A DNA stretch of 64,000 bases from the NCBI RefSeq assembly GCF_901933205.1, contig NC_044571.1, forward strand, positions 58,589,994 to 58,653,993, written 5' to 3'. The stretch's first letter is position 1. Each line of letters begins with the position of its first letter. This DNA comes from Camarhynchus parvulus. Taxonomy: Eukaryota > Chordata > Aves > Passeriformes > Thraupidae. Below the pieces are notes generated by a model, which was not told where the DNA came from, did no database searches, and saw only the letters and a list, made by a program, of their open reading frames with translations. Below, piece by piece: positions 53,490 through 64,000 of the stretch. The position numbers were made by a program, and so were the translations under genes.

Positions 53490-53930
53490 TGAATCATAAA
53501 ATCTGTAAGGCTGGAAAAGATCTTTAAGATCATCAATTCCAACTGTTAACCTAACACGGACAGCACTAACTAGTGCTAATCCACCACTAACAAGTGAAGA
53601 AATCCTTCCTAATATCCAATCTAACCCTCCCCTAGTGCAACTTGAGACCATTTCCACTTGTCCTATCCCTTGCTACTTGGAAGAAGACCAACAGCTACTT
53701 TGGTACAAACTCCTTTTAGGTTGTTGTAGAGAGTAATAACGTCCCCTCTGAGCCTCCATTTCTCCAGGCTAAACAACCCCAGCTCCCTCAGCCACTCTCC
53801 TCATAAGACTCATGCTCTAGACCCTTCACCATGAAGGGCAGCTTCATTGCTCTTCTCTGGACACACTCCAACACATCAATGTCTTAGTGAGGTGCCCAAA
53901 ACTGAGCACAGGGTTTGATGTGCCACCTCA
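53490..53930 (-). mobile_element. CR1 LINE 3' part (first half of a split copy)
   Basis: Begins with a GAATCATAAAATC tail and GGCTGGAAAAGATCTTTAAG, then GAAGAAATCCTTCCTAATAT, CCACTTGTCCTATCCCTTG, GAGCCTCCATTTCTCCAGG, GCTAAACAACCCCAGCTCCC and GGTGCCCAAAACTGAGCAC in CR1 minus-strand order. It ends at CCACCTCA (53930). In CR1 the next sequence expected is the one that resumes near 55006, so this and 55006-55700 look like one element with foreign DNA in between. Confidence 0.93.
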
Positions 53931-55005
53931 TAATACGTGATAGTTGCATTTGACACTTTACAAAACTAGCGGCAGTTTGGTATATTTTCCTAAATATGTA
54001 AAGGCGTGAGCTGTTGCACAGCCAAAACCTCCTCTGACAAGCCTCAGAGGAGCAGAGAGACACAGTGAGTATTGATGTCTATGAACTTGGAACATCAGTC
54101 CTGGGATTAACACATGAATAGTAGGTCATTTTTCTATGACTCATTTATCATAGAACCAAGAAAGTCATGGGTACAAGGAATCTCATGCATAACTTCCTAA
54201 CTGCATGCAATTTTACTACAAACCAACTACCTTATCCATAAATGTGACAGTCCAAATGAGTCTTTTTTGAGCTCTTCCTACCAGACAGCCTGGATGCATG
54301 GCAGTCATCTCTCATTGAGCTGGGATGTCTATCAAGGTTGCTCCTCAAGGCATAGACCTTTCACCAGTGATAGATCTTTGGAGGAACATAATTTAAATTC
54401 TCTCTGTAATGAACACCAGATGGCTCTACCTTTGGGCAGGAAAGCCTCAAGGTCTGAGATACCTTACCTGGGAGCAGGAGATCCTTTCTTACTCTAGGAG
54501 GAGAGACCTGTTACTTAAAACTGATCCTCAAAAAATGACTGATGGCATGCTGAATTAATAGAAACATTACTAATTATGTAGGTATTCATTATTAATTATT
54601 ACAAACTTTGCACATATTATCCTGTAGAAATAAGTTGTTGACCAAGTCTGGGACTAAGTATGGATCTATCTACTCCTAGACTGCTCTCTGAAAAGGAGGA
54701 GGATCCTTTCAGCAAGACAGTTCTTTCAGAATTTTGTGATTCAGTGGGAAGACCTTCATTGTATTTTTGCATCTCTGATCTCTGTAAATTATTCTACCTC
54801 AATTCTATCTCAACATTCCTTTCTATGTTTCTCTTACATAGTAACTGATAGCGAACCTTGCTATCAAACCTTAAATCACCCTTTCATAAACTCCTTCTAA
54901 AACCACTTTTGCTAATACCTTTGTTTGTGATTCTTTGATAAATCCAAACAACTCATTCAATAAAAATTTATGTACTCAGTAGGCTCCTAAATCAGGACTT
55001 ACAAC
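53931..55005. other. About 1.07 kb of DNA interrupting a CR1, possible LTR or other insert
   Basis: Flanked by the two halves of one CR1 that abut in the consensus. It is not CR1. Near its right edge it has AATAAA (54959-54964), then about 40 bases ending ACTTACAACA, which would fit the poly(A) signal and CA end of a plus-strand LTR. A clear TG start and a clean target duplication were not found; the only shared flanking word is CACCT. No open frame over 76 codons. It could be a solo LTR, another non-autonomous element, or a rearrangement. Confidence 0.5.
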
Positions 55006-55700
55006 ACCTGTGACAAATCCAGGGTATCACTTCCTTAGTCCTGCTGGACATATTATTTCTGATACAATCCAGGATGCCATTGGACTTCTTGGCCACCTGG
55101 GCAAGTTGCTGGCTGATGTTCAGCTGGCTCTTGACCAGCACCCACAGGTCCTTTTCTGCCAGGCAGCTTTCCAGCCATTCTTTCTCAAGTGTGAAGCACT
55201 GTGTGGAATTGTTATAACCCAAGTGCAAGACCTGGCATTCACCCTGTTGAACCTCATCCAATTGGCCTCATCCCATTGATCCAGCCTTTCCAGATTGCTC
55301 TGTAGATTTTTCCTACCCTCCAGGAGGTCAACATACCTGACCAACTTGGTTGCAGGCTGCCTGAAGATGCATTTAATCCCCTCCTCCAGATGATTGATAA
55401 AGATATGAAGCACAACTGGCCCCAGTATTGAACCCTGGGGAACCCCGCTAGTGCCTGGCTGCCAAGTGGATGTAACTTCATTCACCACCACTCTCTGGTC
55501 TTGGCCATTCAGGCAGTTTTTTGTGCAGAGAAAATGATACCATCCAGCCATGAATGCTGTGGAAAATGGTGTCAAAGACTTTGCTAAAGTCTAGGGGAGA
55601 CAACACCCACCGCTTTTCTTTCATCCACTAAGTGGGTCACCCTGTCATAAAAAGAAATCAAGTGATTCAGGTAGGACCTGTCTTTATAAACACATGATAT
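55006..55700 (-). mobile_element. CR1 LINE reverse-transcriptase part (second half of a split copy)
   Basis: Follows CR1 on the minus strand from the TATCACTTCCTTAGTCCTGC segment through CAGGATGCCATTGGACTTCT, GGTCCTTTTCTGCCAGGCAG, ACCCAAGTGCAAGACCTGGC, CATCCAATTGGCCTCATCCC and AACCCTGGGGAACCCCGCTA to TCACCCTGTCATAAAAAG near 55655. It covers the reverse-transcriptase core and what lies just 5' and 3' of it. The 5' end is truncated at about 55700. Confidence 0.93.
55120..55575 (-). pseudogene. CR1 reverse-transcriptase remnant
   Basis: A 151-codon open frame, the longest transposon-derived frame in the window. GVPQGSILGP is intact at residues 44-53, followed by the expected hydrophobic strand and an INHLEEG segment. 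The catalytic box is destroyed: where FADDTKL is expected the frame reads PATKL (about residues 74-78), so both aspartates are gone through a two-codon loss. After the box the frame keeps RLDQW and MRFN-like CR1 segments. No start or stop of the original ORF2 is present. Confidence 0.85.
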
Positions 55701-58535
55701 TGAGCTGAACTTCAACTGAACAAGAATTCAAGTATTCTCAGATTTGTTGAACACTTTTTGTAAGCCCTAGTGATATCCATCCAAGTGCCTCCAGGCTAGA
55801 GGAGAATGTAGGCAGAGAGAGAGTGGGAAATATATATTTGAAATATTTTCTATATTTGTCTGTGTGTTTGTCTGTGTGCACTGTCTCCAAGTATGGTTAT
55901 GTGCCTGTTGAAACTAAAGCAAGCTGGGGTCGTAAACAACTGATTAACACATCCACTATTTTCAAAAAATCACCCATGTAACTGCATTGTGAAGCTCCTC
56001 ATGCAGTGTATCAAAAAACCTCAGCACAATAAATACTGTGTTGTATTATATCAGGTCAATAAATACAAAGCAATGAAATATTAAAAAAAGAGCACTTTAT
56101 AAGAATTATGATGCTGGCTTCGTGTTTCAAAGAAACAAATTATATATCAGTGCACTCCATAATGAAAAAAAATCCCCAAAGTTTCACTTTTCTCAAAGAA
56201 AACTGTTTTCTTTGCAATAATTGACTGACCATTTTTGTGTCTACCTAGGTCTCTCCCAAAATAAAGATGAGAAATAAAATGCTTCCTAAAATCCTCTGTA
56301 AAGGTAGTATTTTTCAACAATCTCTGCTTTATGCTTTTCTCTTTTTTAGGGTCAATTATGTGAGCAAAAGGAAGACTAGAAACCACAGAGAAACTTACTG
56401 AGTCTCTTTATAAACTCTGGACACAAAAAGAATTTCAGTCTTGTCAGAAAGATCTTTTTCAATCAAAAAGTATGAGACTGCCAAAAGAACACAAAATTTT
56501 CAGCAAAGCATGGGGTTTGCTGCCCTATAGATGGGCAGCAAGACTATTCCAATTTAATACACACTGAGTGTGTATTTAAAAGCAGATCAGATACCACTGC
56601 AGTTTGTCTAAGTGACATTCAGGAACAGTTCAGCTTTTTCACTCATGCAAGCATAGTTCTCATTAAGAGACGTCTATCAGATTCAGAAAGTAACAGCAAT
56701 TAGCACAATGCACGCTGCTCCCACCCACCACCTGCAGTCCAGCTGTCTGTCTGTCTGTTCCTCTGTCTGGAAACTTGCTGGCATGTTCAAGTGCTGAACC
56801 CACTGGACCCTTTGGCCAATGACTTAGCCAGCGCTTCCAGACTCTCAGAAGACAGTATTGGCATTTACAATATATGTCCTGCTGGCTGTACCTACTTATG
56901 CACGGAACCTTGGCTTTGTGTCACAGCTCTATTCTAGTCTTGTAGGCCAAGCTTAGCCCTGGTTTAATGACTGGAGCAACTTCAAAGACATTGCCCTCAT
57001 ATGAGATATACTTTGCTGAAGGGCTCATGTTCACCCTTTTTCTTTCAAACTCCTCTTCTTAAGCTTTCCATCATTATCTGCTTTTCATCCTCATGCCTTC
57101 CAATTCTTAAATTAAACCACTGGCTTTGCCATGTTTCATTTACAACTGCATGAGATTCTCATTATCTTTGTAGTAGGACTTACCCCATCTTGCATTGCAC
57201 ATTCTTTCATCTCTGCTCCTGATATATTGTCTGATGTAAACTCCAGGGTGGGAAGGTCTGGGTTTTAAATCTCTATGAAGTGCTATTTGAAATTAAAGTG
57301 ATACATACATATTTAATTAGAATATGCATAAAAATAATTACCAATATTATTAAATGACCTGAATACAAGATGTTCTGCTTTTAGATCTAAACTCCTTTTC
57401 TTCTCTAAATATAAGCCCAGACATTTGCATCAATATTTAAAAAGATTTGGAAGAGAGTGTCTCTAAAAAGAATCTTCCAAATAGAGATGTTTATTCATGG
57501 CAAAGTATTTTATTCCATTGTGACTCACACTTTGAAGCTGAACAAATCCTCCATGTAACAGAGTAGGCAAGGACAGAAAGTTTATTGGGATCCATACAAC
57601 AACCTTGTACCTCACTATTCCAGCTGGAATTGTCTGTCTACAAACTTTTATGGTCAGATATAGCAGACTCTGCCTGATTTCAAGACAACCAGAAGCATTG
57701 AAGTCCAAGACAAAATGAAATTTCCTCAAAGTAAACCTTTTTGTAAGATGCTAAATAAGACTCAGCACAGGGATACAGAGGCTATACAACTGCTGAGCGA
57801 TATCAGAGCAGAATGATCTCATGACTCTCTGAGAAAAAAACAATCACAGATTTGCTTTCTATATAAAAATATTCAGACACATTCTAGTCATGAGCACACA
57901 AATGCACTAAGTGAATGAAAGTTTGGATAGGCAAGCCCTCAGATAAGGTGTGAGATTGTTGAATTTAGATCCAAATCTAAAAAACTGGTATTATTTGCTA
58001 AATAGGTCCAGGGAGGTTTTGTGGAGTCATTTCACTTATTCTCCAAAAATATTTCCCAGGGACAATGCAGAATTAATGGAAAAGGATTCTAGGCATAAGA
58101 TGATTTAGTAAAACATAAGCAAAGAGAAATCAATAAAAATAATGAATATATTAAGGAAAGAAGCCTAAAACTAGGTAAAATTTTCCTCATGAAAATGAAA
58201 CCTTCACAAGAAAGAAGGCTATAATCTTTCCTCACCTGTCAAATGAAAAGAAAAATAAAGAAAAAGACCCCAATGGGGAAACAGATGAACACAGAAGAGT
58301 AATTAAATAAGAAAAGGTCAGAAAAAGGCTCAAAGAGGCATATCGCAGATGGATGGGTGGCTTCTATATCTAATCCTGCTCTACTGCAGCTATGTTCTGC
58401 CACTCTAAAACTGAGGGAACAGGGAAGATAAAGGCAGAAAATAATTTGTGTTGGATGTGATTGACAAAATACATTTTCATAATGGTGTTTTGAAGTGAAT
58501 TGGCTGAATGATATTCAGGGGAATAGTTACATCAG
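55701..58535. other. AT-rich unique DNA, no gene seen
   Basis: A slightly GC-richer patch at 56705-56960 begins with a (TGTC)n run (56744-56758). No recognised family or gene. Confidence 0.65.
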
Positions 58536-59060
58536 CTTTGCCCAAGGGTTTATCTAGCCCAGCCTCCCACCTTCAGGCAGATCCCAGATGCATGCCTAGG
58601 TAAGGCTGAGTACACAGGTGTATTTTCTTATGATGTTCTGCTACCTTAGGCTATTGATGTCTTTCCAGTAACCCCCTAAGGATCTCTCTTCCAAGTCTTT
58701 GTCCACTTTCTCTTTGAACACAGGTAAATTTCTTGCATCCACAATACATTTTTGTCCTCACTGATTGCAGAAATAGTTCTTGGGTTTTTTTTTTTCCTTT
58801 GTTGTTGTTGTTGAAACTTAAATCCCCATAGCTTCACTTCATAGCTTCTGTCTTTTGCGGTGGAAGAGACAGGGAGCTGTTATGGTCTACCAGCCCTCTC
58901 TCTGCTTCTCATATTTCTAGCTCATCTCCTTTTCATGCTGAACAGTCATAATTTATTTGTGCCTTCCTCTTGCAGATTTTATTCCACACCTCATTGTCCT
59001 TTTCTGCCCCTACTCTTTTATTGACTAATCTCTCAGCATCATAAGTTCTTCTTCAATCTT
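58536..59060 (-). mobile_element. Ancient CR1/L3-like LINE remnant
   Basis: Best seen at 58915-59010, where AGCTCATCTCCTTTTCATGC, a TGAACAGTC word and a TTCCACACCTCATTGTCC segment follow the 3' part of old CR1-type elements on the minus strand. The earlier part (58560-58760) has the expected phrases more weakly. A poly-T and (TTG)n run at 58783-58813 interrupts it. Highly diverged, so the borders are approximate. Confidence 0.55.
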
Positions 59061-59675
59061 CAGTTTTCTTTCATTTTTATTGCTATGGATAAAATAATAT
59101 TTTCAGCAGATTTTCATCTCTTTTCAGTTGACTTTTATCTCCACTGTTGTTCTCTGGATGTCATAATTACATTGCACACACAATTGAAAAAGAGAAAAGT
59201 CATTCAAAAGTAAATATTCTTCTTAAATTTGCAAGAGAAGTGAAAGAGGTATTTGAGGCTTTTTATGTTAAAAAGCTGAGAAAAGTTCTTTCAAGCACAC
59301 ATCATTTTTCCCCCCCCTGCATATTTGTCATACTCCCACATAAACTTCCATTACTCACTGCCCAACACGTTGAACTAATAACTTATGTACCCTCTCACCC
59401 TGGAGGTAGGTCGCTTACAGCCTTCCGGCTAAGCAGCATCTTTCACAAGTTGGTTTGTTGTTTCATAGTAAAGTTTGTTGAAGAACTCTTTGCAATACAA
59501 TAAAGTAACGAGGTAAAAAAGAAGTGAAGAAGTAAACTATAAAGTAAAGAAGCAGAGGAAAATTGTTTACAGTATAAGAAACATCAGTTCTCCAAAAGAA
59601 GATTTACTATCCTCCCTTTAATAAGACTTAATCTACTCATATAATCACACCCTAAAAATATGCAGAAAGGTTTAG
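59061..59675. other. AT-rich unique DNA, no gene seen
   Basis: Contains a 118-codon plus frame (59147-59503) without a known domain, and imperfect AAAGTAA/GAAGTAA repeats at 59505-59560. Confidence 0.6.
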
Positions 59676-60425
59676 GTAAAGCAGGTCCTGCTTGATCAAC
59701 CTGATGCCCTTCTATGACGAGATAGCTCACCCAGTGGATGAGGGAAAGGCTCTGGATGCTGTCTCCCTAGACCTTAGTAAAGTGACATAATTTCTCACAG
59801 CATTCTCCTGAAGAAGACAGCAGCCCACAACTTGGACAGGTGCATCCTTTGCCAGGTTAAAAACTGTCTGGATGGCCAGGCCCGAGGAATGTCGGTGAAT
59901 GGTGCTTCATCCAGTAGGTGGCCGGTCACAACTGGTGTCCCCAGATGTTAGTGCTGTGGTCAGTCCTGTTCAACATCTTTATTGATGATATGCATGAGGT
60001 GCATCTTCAGCAAGTTTACCAACAACATCAGGTTGTGCAGGAGTGTTGATCTGTCGAAGGGTAGGAAGGATTTGCAGAAGGATCTTGTAAAGCTGGATCA
60101 GTAGACTAAGGCAAGTTGTATGAGGTTCAACAAGGCAAGGTGCCAGATCCTCACCTGTGTCACAGATATGCTACAGGCTTGAGGAAGAGTGGTGGAAAAG
60201 GACTTGGGAATGTTGGTTAACAGCCAGCTGAACATGAAGGCAGTTGAGTTGTCACCCCTGGAGGTATTTAAAAGACATGCAGATGTGCTGCTTTGGGACA
60301 TGGGTTAGTTGCTTGGCAATTCTGAATTTACTCAGTTGAACTTGATGTATAGGTACATCAGTTATACTTGATGCTCTTAAAGGTCTTGAACAACATCAAT
60401 GGCTTTGTGGTTCTATGATTCTATT
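59676..60425 (+). mobile_element. CR1 LINE with internal deletion and intact 3' tail
   Basis: Begins in the region before the reverse transcriptase (GCAGGTCCTGCTTGATCAAC, GATGAGGGAAAGGCT), passes the core (CTGTTCAACATCTTTATTGA, GTATGAGGTTCAACAAGGC, TGGAAAAGGACTTGGGAATG) and near 60238 jumps from AGCTGAACATGAA straight to CACCCCTGGAGGTATTTAAA, close to the 3' end. It then ends with GGTTCTATGATTCTATT, a well-kept CR1 tail. About 600-900 bases of the normal element between these points are missing. The GVPQG box is damaged and no open frame survives. Confidence 0.92.
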
Positions 60426-63400
60426 GGAGAGGTGAGAATGTGTTTCATTTGTATGGACAGATCACTTTTGGGGAACTGAAAATGCAGTCAAAAGGTACCC
60501 TCAGTGTGTCAGGCAATAGCTGCACTGAGACCTGACTGACTGTCATCTCTTGAGACTTGACGGGAAAAAAAAATATTAACAGGGGTGACATTCACCTAAC
60601 TGAATAAATCGTTGAACCTGAAGTTACTTTCCCCATTTACAGAAATCAAAACAGACTCCCCAAACCCCAGCAGCCAGCCATTTACCAGTTTCAGCAGAAA
60701 ACTTATCTTTCCAACCTTTCTTTCACCCATATTGACCTTAGGATTGAACACTACCAGATTCACAATATACTGTAATATGTTGCAGCAGTTATCAGTACTG
60801 TATAGCTTATTTACATATCAGGCGACAGCTTCAATGAAAGCTACTTGCTTGCATTATTGCATTTAATAATAAATGCCTTTTTTCTTCCTAAAATGGAAGA
60901 AAGTATCTGGTTAGTGATGTTTTAAAGCACCATACTGTATTGTTTTCATTCTGTGTGCCACAATTTCAGTTGTTTTCTCTTAATTATTAAAGTGTCATTA
61001 AATGTGACTTTTAAATATTTTTAGATTCTCTGATCTGAGTCTTTTGCCATCTTAGATAAGCTCAATATATCTGAGCTGATAGATCAAGGGAATCTATTTA
61101 GTTGGTTTAAATATTTAATGCATTTTTTTCCTGAACAACACCACAAGGTCCTATGAGGCAATGCCCCATTTAAAGAGAATATGAGAATGTGTCTACATGA
61201 TCCAGAGAACTACAATTAAGAGGATTGGTATGGATTTTGTGTGATAAACTGATGTTATAAGTGGAACCTAAAGCTGTTACATGTATTCAGAATGTATATG
61301 GGGTGGAGAAATAATCAATCAATACCTTCCAATTCCGGTGCAGCGCATCTTTTCTAAACAGACTATCACTGACCAGCTCCTGCCTCTCAGACCCCACTTC
61401 ACAGCTGCACAATAGCACAGACTATTTAATTTGCTTTTCTAAAGTGTGTAGTGGCTGTGCAGAAATATATGTGCTCTTCCATATGTAACTGCAGTTGTCT
61501 ATAGTTCTCATCTTGCAGGGCATTTTTTTGTTATACATGGCCTCAGACAATATAACTAATGTGACTCATCCCTTTTTTTCCTCACTGTTTCCCTAAAATC
61601 CCTTAAATATTACTATTTTTACTATAAATAAATATTTATGAATAATATAAAATAAATAATAAATATTTACATATTTTTATAGTGAGGAGCCAGACCACAT
61701 CATGATGATATTAATTTCTCTAGATAGTGCATAGCTTAAGGTAGAGGTATTTAGGTTGATAATTTGTAGATTCTTGTGGTGCTGTAGAGAAGGCACATAT
61801 GTAGTTGAGTCAGAGGTCACTAAAACTGCTACTTGTGTACTACGGGCATGCTCACAGCGCTACTATGGCTATCACAGCAAGTCCAACTTGTGTAGTCCAC
61901 TGATTCACGGCTGAACGTGGGACATGATTTTCCATACTGTTTAACTGGAATCCGACCGCCTATCCAACTTTTGCACATGGCAGCTAACACCCTTACAGCA
62001 AACATCTGGGCACATTTTAAGGTGTTAGCATGATACAGGGAATGTTCCAAATGTGTAGTGCAAATAAGGCTCTTCTGTCCAGAAAAAAAAGGATATTGCT
62101 TGGACAAAAATTGTACATTTGTAATTTGCTTTCAGAAATGTATTAGATACCCAAGGTCTTTCCACGTGAATGAGAGTGAGCACAAAAGACAGTGGAAAAG
62201 CCAAAAAGCTGATGAAGCTGTTGATGAAGTAGGCTTGCTTCTACTCCCAGAAACAGCTCAGTGACTCAACGCTTCTTGTCAGAAAGCTCAATAGAAATCT
62301 GACCTGTCATTTTCAGAGGGACAAATGTACAAATCAAGGAGCTAAAGTTAGGGTCACATATAAAGTCATCAAAGTCATCATCAGACTGACCTGTCATTAA
62401 AGAACTTTTGCCTTCCCAATTCTTTCATGAAGCAGACTGATAATTGAACTGTTCAATCTACTACGGTTAAGAGACCTGAACTAAAGAAAACATCTTATAC
62501 TGATTCTGCCCATTTATGTATATCTTATACTGTTCTGCAGATGGATTTCTCATAGAAAACTATTTGTGTATGCATATAGTATATCTGAGCCTTCAGCTGC
62601 TTAATCACACTATGGACATGGAGTGTGCAAAAACCCAAAATCATTAACTAAGCCTGTATTTAGAAAATAATATAAAAAAGCCATTTGATTTTCAGTGATG
62701 CTTACAAACAGCAGCTTGAAAGGATAATAACAGACACCTTCACAACTTTTGAAACATTTGGCTTTAAAATTATCTTTTTTTCTTTCTCCCTGATTTCCTT
62801 AACTTCAAACCCTATCTGCCAGCATGAGTGCTCACATGATTGCCTCTAGTATATGCTCCTCATGCTTCAGTCAAAAACATATTGGCAAGTTTACTTCATG
62901 GCCAAAGAAAAGTACACAGAGTGAGGTGCAAAGCCACATCCTGAAAAATTCAGATTCAGAACATAAATCTAGATGTCTGTTGACACAAAGTCAATTCTTG
63001 TCTTAAAAATAAACTGTCTGGCTCAAGCTAAGTTATGAAAAATAACACAAGTATTTCTAAACTACCTATCACCTCTACTTGCTTATGAAATTTAGAACAC
63101 AAAAACAAACAAGATGAAGAACACACATGTATTCTTATCTGAGCTACTTTCTTAATCGACTATCTCAGTGACCTAAGTAGTCAAAATCTGTCAGTTTTCA
63201 CGGGTGTCTTGCCAGTATGAGCTGCTGGACAGAAAGACTGTAATATTTTTACAAGAGCTATAGTTATAGAAATCAAATTGTTGCATTGGCCCAAATACAA
63301 GCTTTCTTTAAGAGTAGAGCTTTCCCAATATCTATCTATCCCTAGCCCTTTTTTTCCTTTTAGTCCCCTCTTTTATTAACTAATATAAATATTTTGCTGT

Positions 63401-64000
63401 CACTCATTTAACTAGGAAAAATTTTCCTTTTTGTGGTTCCTCTTGGGAGAAATAAGTATATTCCTTTCCTCCTAACTGTTCCATCCTGAAGAAGGGGTGG
63501 GAGAAGGGATGGAAAATATAAAATGTTTTCTTTTTCTGTTCCGTTCAAGTCAAAACTCCTTAAAGATGCTGTTGACTTCCCCTGGTTTGACTTCACTCTA
63601 GATAAATTTTTCCTTGATCCCTTCCCATCTGCTTTTTGCCCTCTCTGCTTCTTCAAACTACCCTATTTCTTTTTAAAGCAATTCATGACCTCGGTTTTTC
63701 ATCTATTTTCAATTATAAGAATCAGTATTCTCCTCTGCATTGTATAGGTTTTCTGTTCAGGGGTTGCCAACTGACCCTTAGTTTAGCCTAAATCCTTTCA
63801 ATGCTGGTTTTGTCTTCTGCTTTTTACACTCCTTGATTATGGGATTCACTTCTATCAGATATAAGAACTGTAAAGTCAGCACAGCTCTTTGGGGAACGAA
63901 AAAAGAATTTCAATTTAATTTTAAGACTCACGTCTCAATTTCAAGTTCAGAACATTCCTAAGTTTTTGTTTGAGGCATTTTTAATGTAAGGTGTTTCAAG
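60426..64000. other. AT-rich unique DNA, no gene seen
   Basis: No transposon or gene recognised. Very AT-rich at 61610-61680. A CpG cluster at 61843-61958 is listed separately. Confidence 0.65.
61843..61958. other. Small CpG cluster in CpG-poor DNA
   Basis: Six CpGs within 116 bases (61843, 61858, 61908, 61916, 61953, 61957), against a background where CpG is rare. The segment also lies in a 92-codon minus frame (61829-62107) with no recognisable domain. It may be a young insertion, an unmethylated regulatory site, or chance. Confidence 0.5.

Overview
This is a 64 kb piece of vertebrate nuclear DNA, most likely from a bird. Three things point there. Almost every recognisable repeat is a CR1 LINE, with the CR1-type 3' ending in degenerate TCTATGATT-like copies. 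One long terminal repeat, with a 3' fragment of its endogenous retrovirus, is of a type I know from bird genomes. The background is AT-rich and CpG-poor with long low-repeat stretches, as in gene-poor parts of bird macrochromosomes. The species and chromosome cannot be told from the sequence. The identifications rest on recalled family sequences, not on a search.

I found no protein-coding gene I can defend. Stops are dense in all six frames. The longest open frames (187 and 158 codons) lie in GC-richer non-coding blocks and resemble nothing I recognise. The window is best read as intergenic DNA or the inside of a very long intron. I saw no tRNA, rRNA, CRISPR or bacterial-type feature.

Layout: 1-4.7 kb is AT-rich DNA with one GC-richer block (1.67-2.42 kb) that may be a decayed LTR. 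4.77-5.87 kb holds three plus-strand CR1 pieces out of consensus order. 5.9-20.7 kb is mostly unique DNA with one internally deleted CR1 (9.5-9.9 kb) and an unassigned GC-richer block (18.2-19.2 kb). 20.7-26.9 kb has three CR1 tails. 26.9-45.6 kb is almost repeat-free apart from one CR1 tail (33.4-33.7 kb), low-complexity tracts and a pyrimidine-rich, possibly minisatellite block (42.6-43.4 kb). 45.65-46.72 kb is the retroviral 3' fragment. 47.9-60.4 kb is the repeat-rich end: two ancient CR1-like remnants, two CR1s with reverse-transcriptase remnants (one split by about 1.07 kb of other DNA) and one internally deleted CR1. 60.4-64 kb is unique except for a small CpG cluster near 61.9 kb.

No genes work together here. 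The content is a transposon record plus unexplained single-copy DNA. The points most worth following are the split CR1, the retroviral LTR with intact TG/CA ends, the GC-richer blocks without a family, and the long repeat-poor stretches that may hold conserved non-coding elements. I did not find a new biological system.
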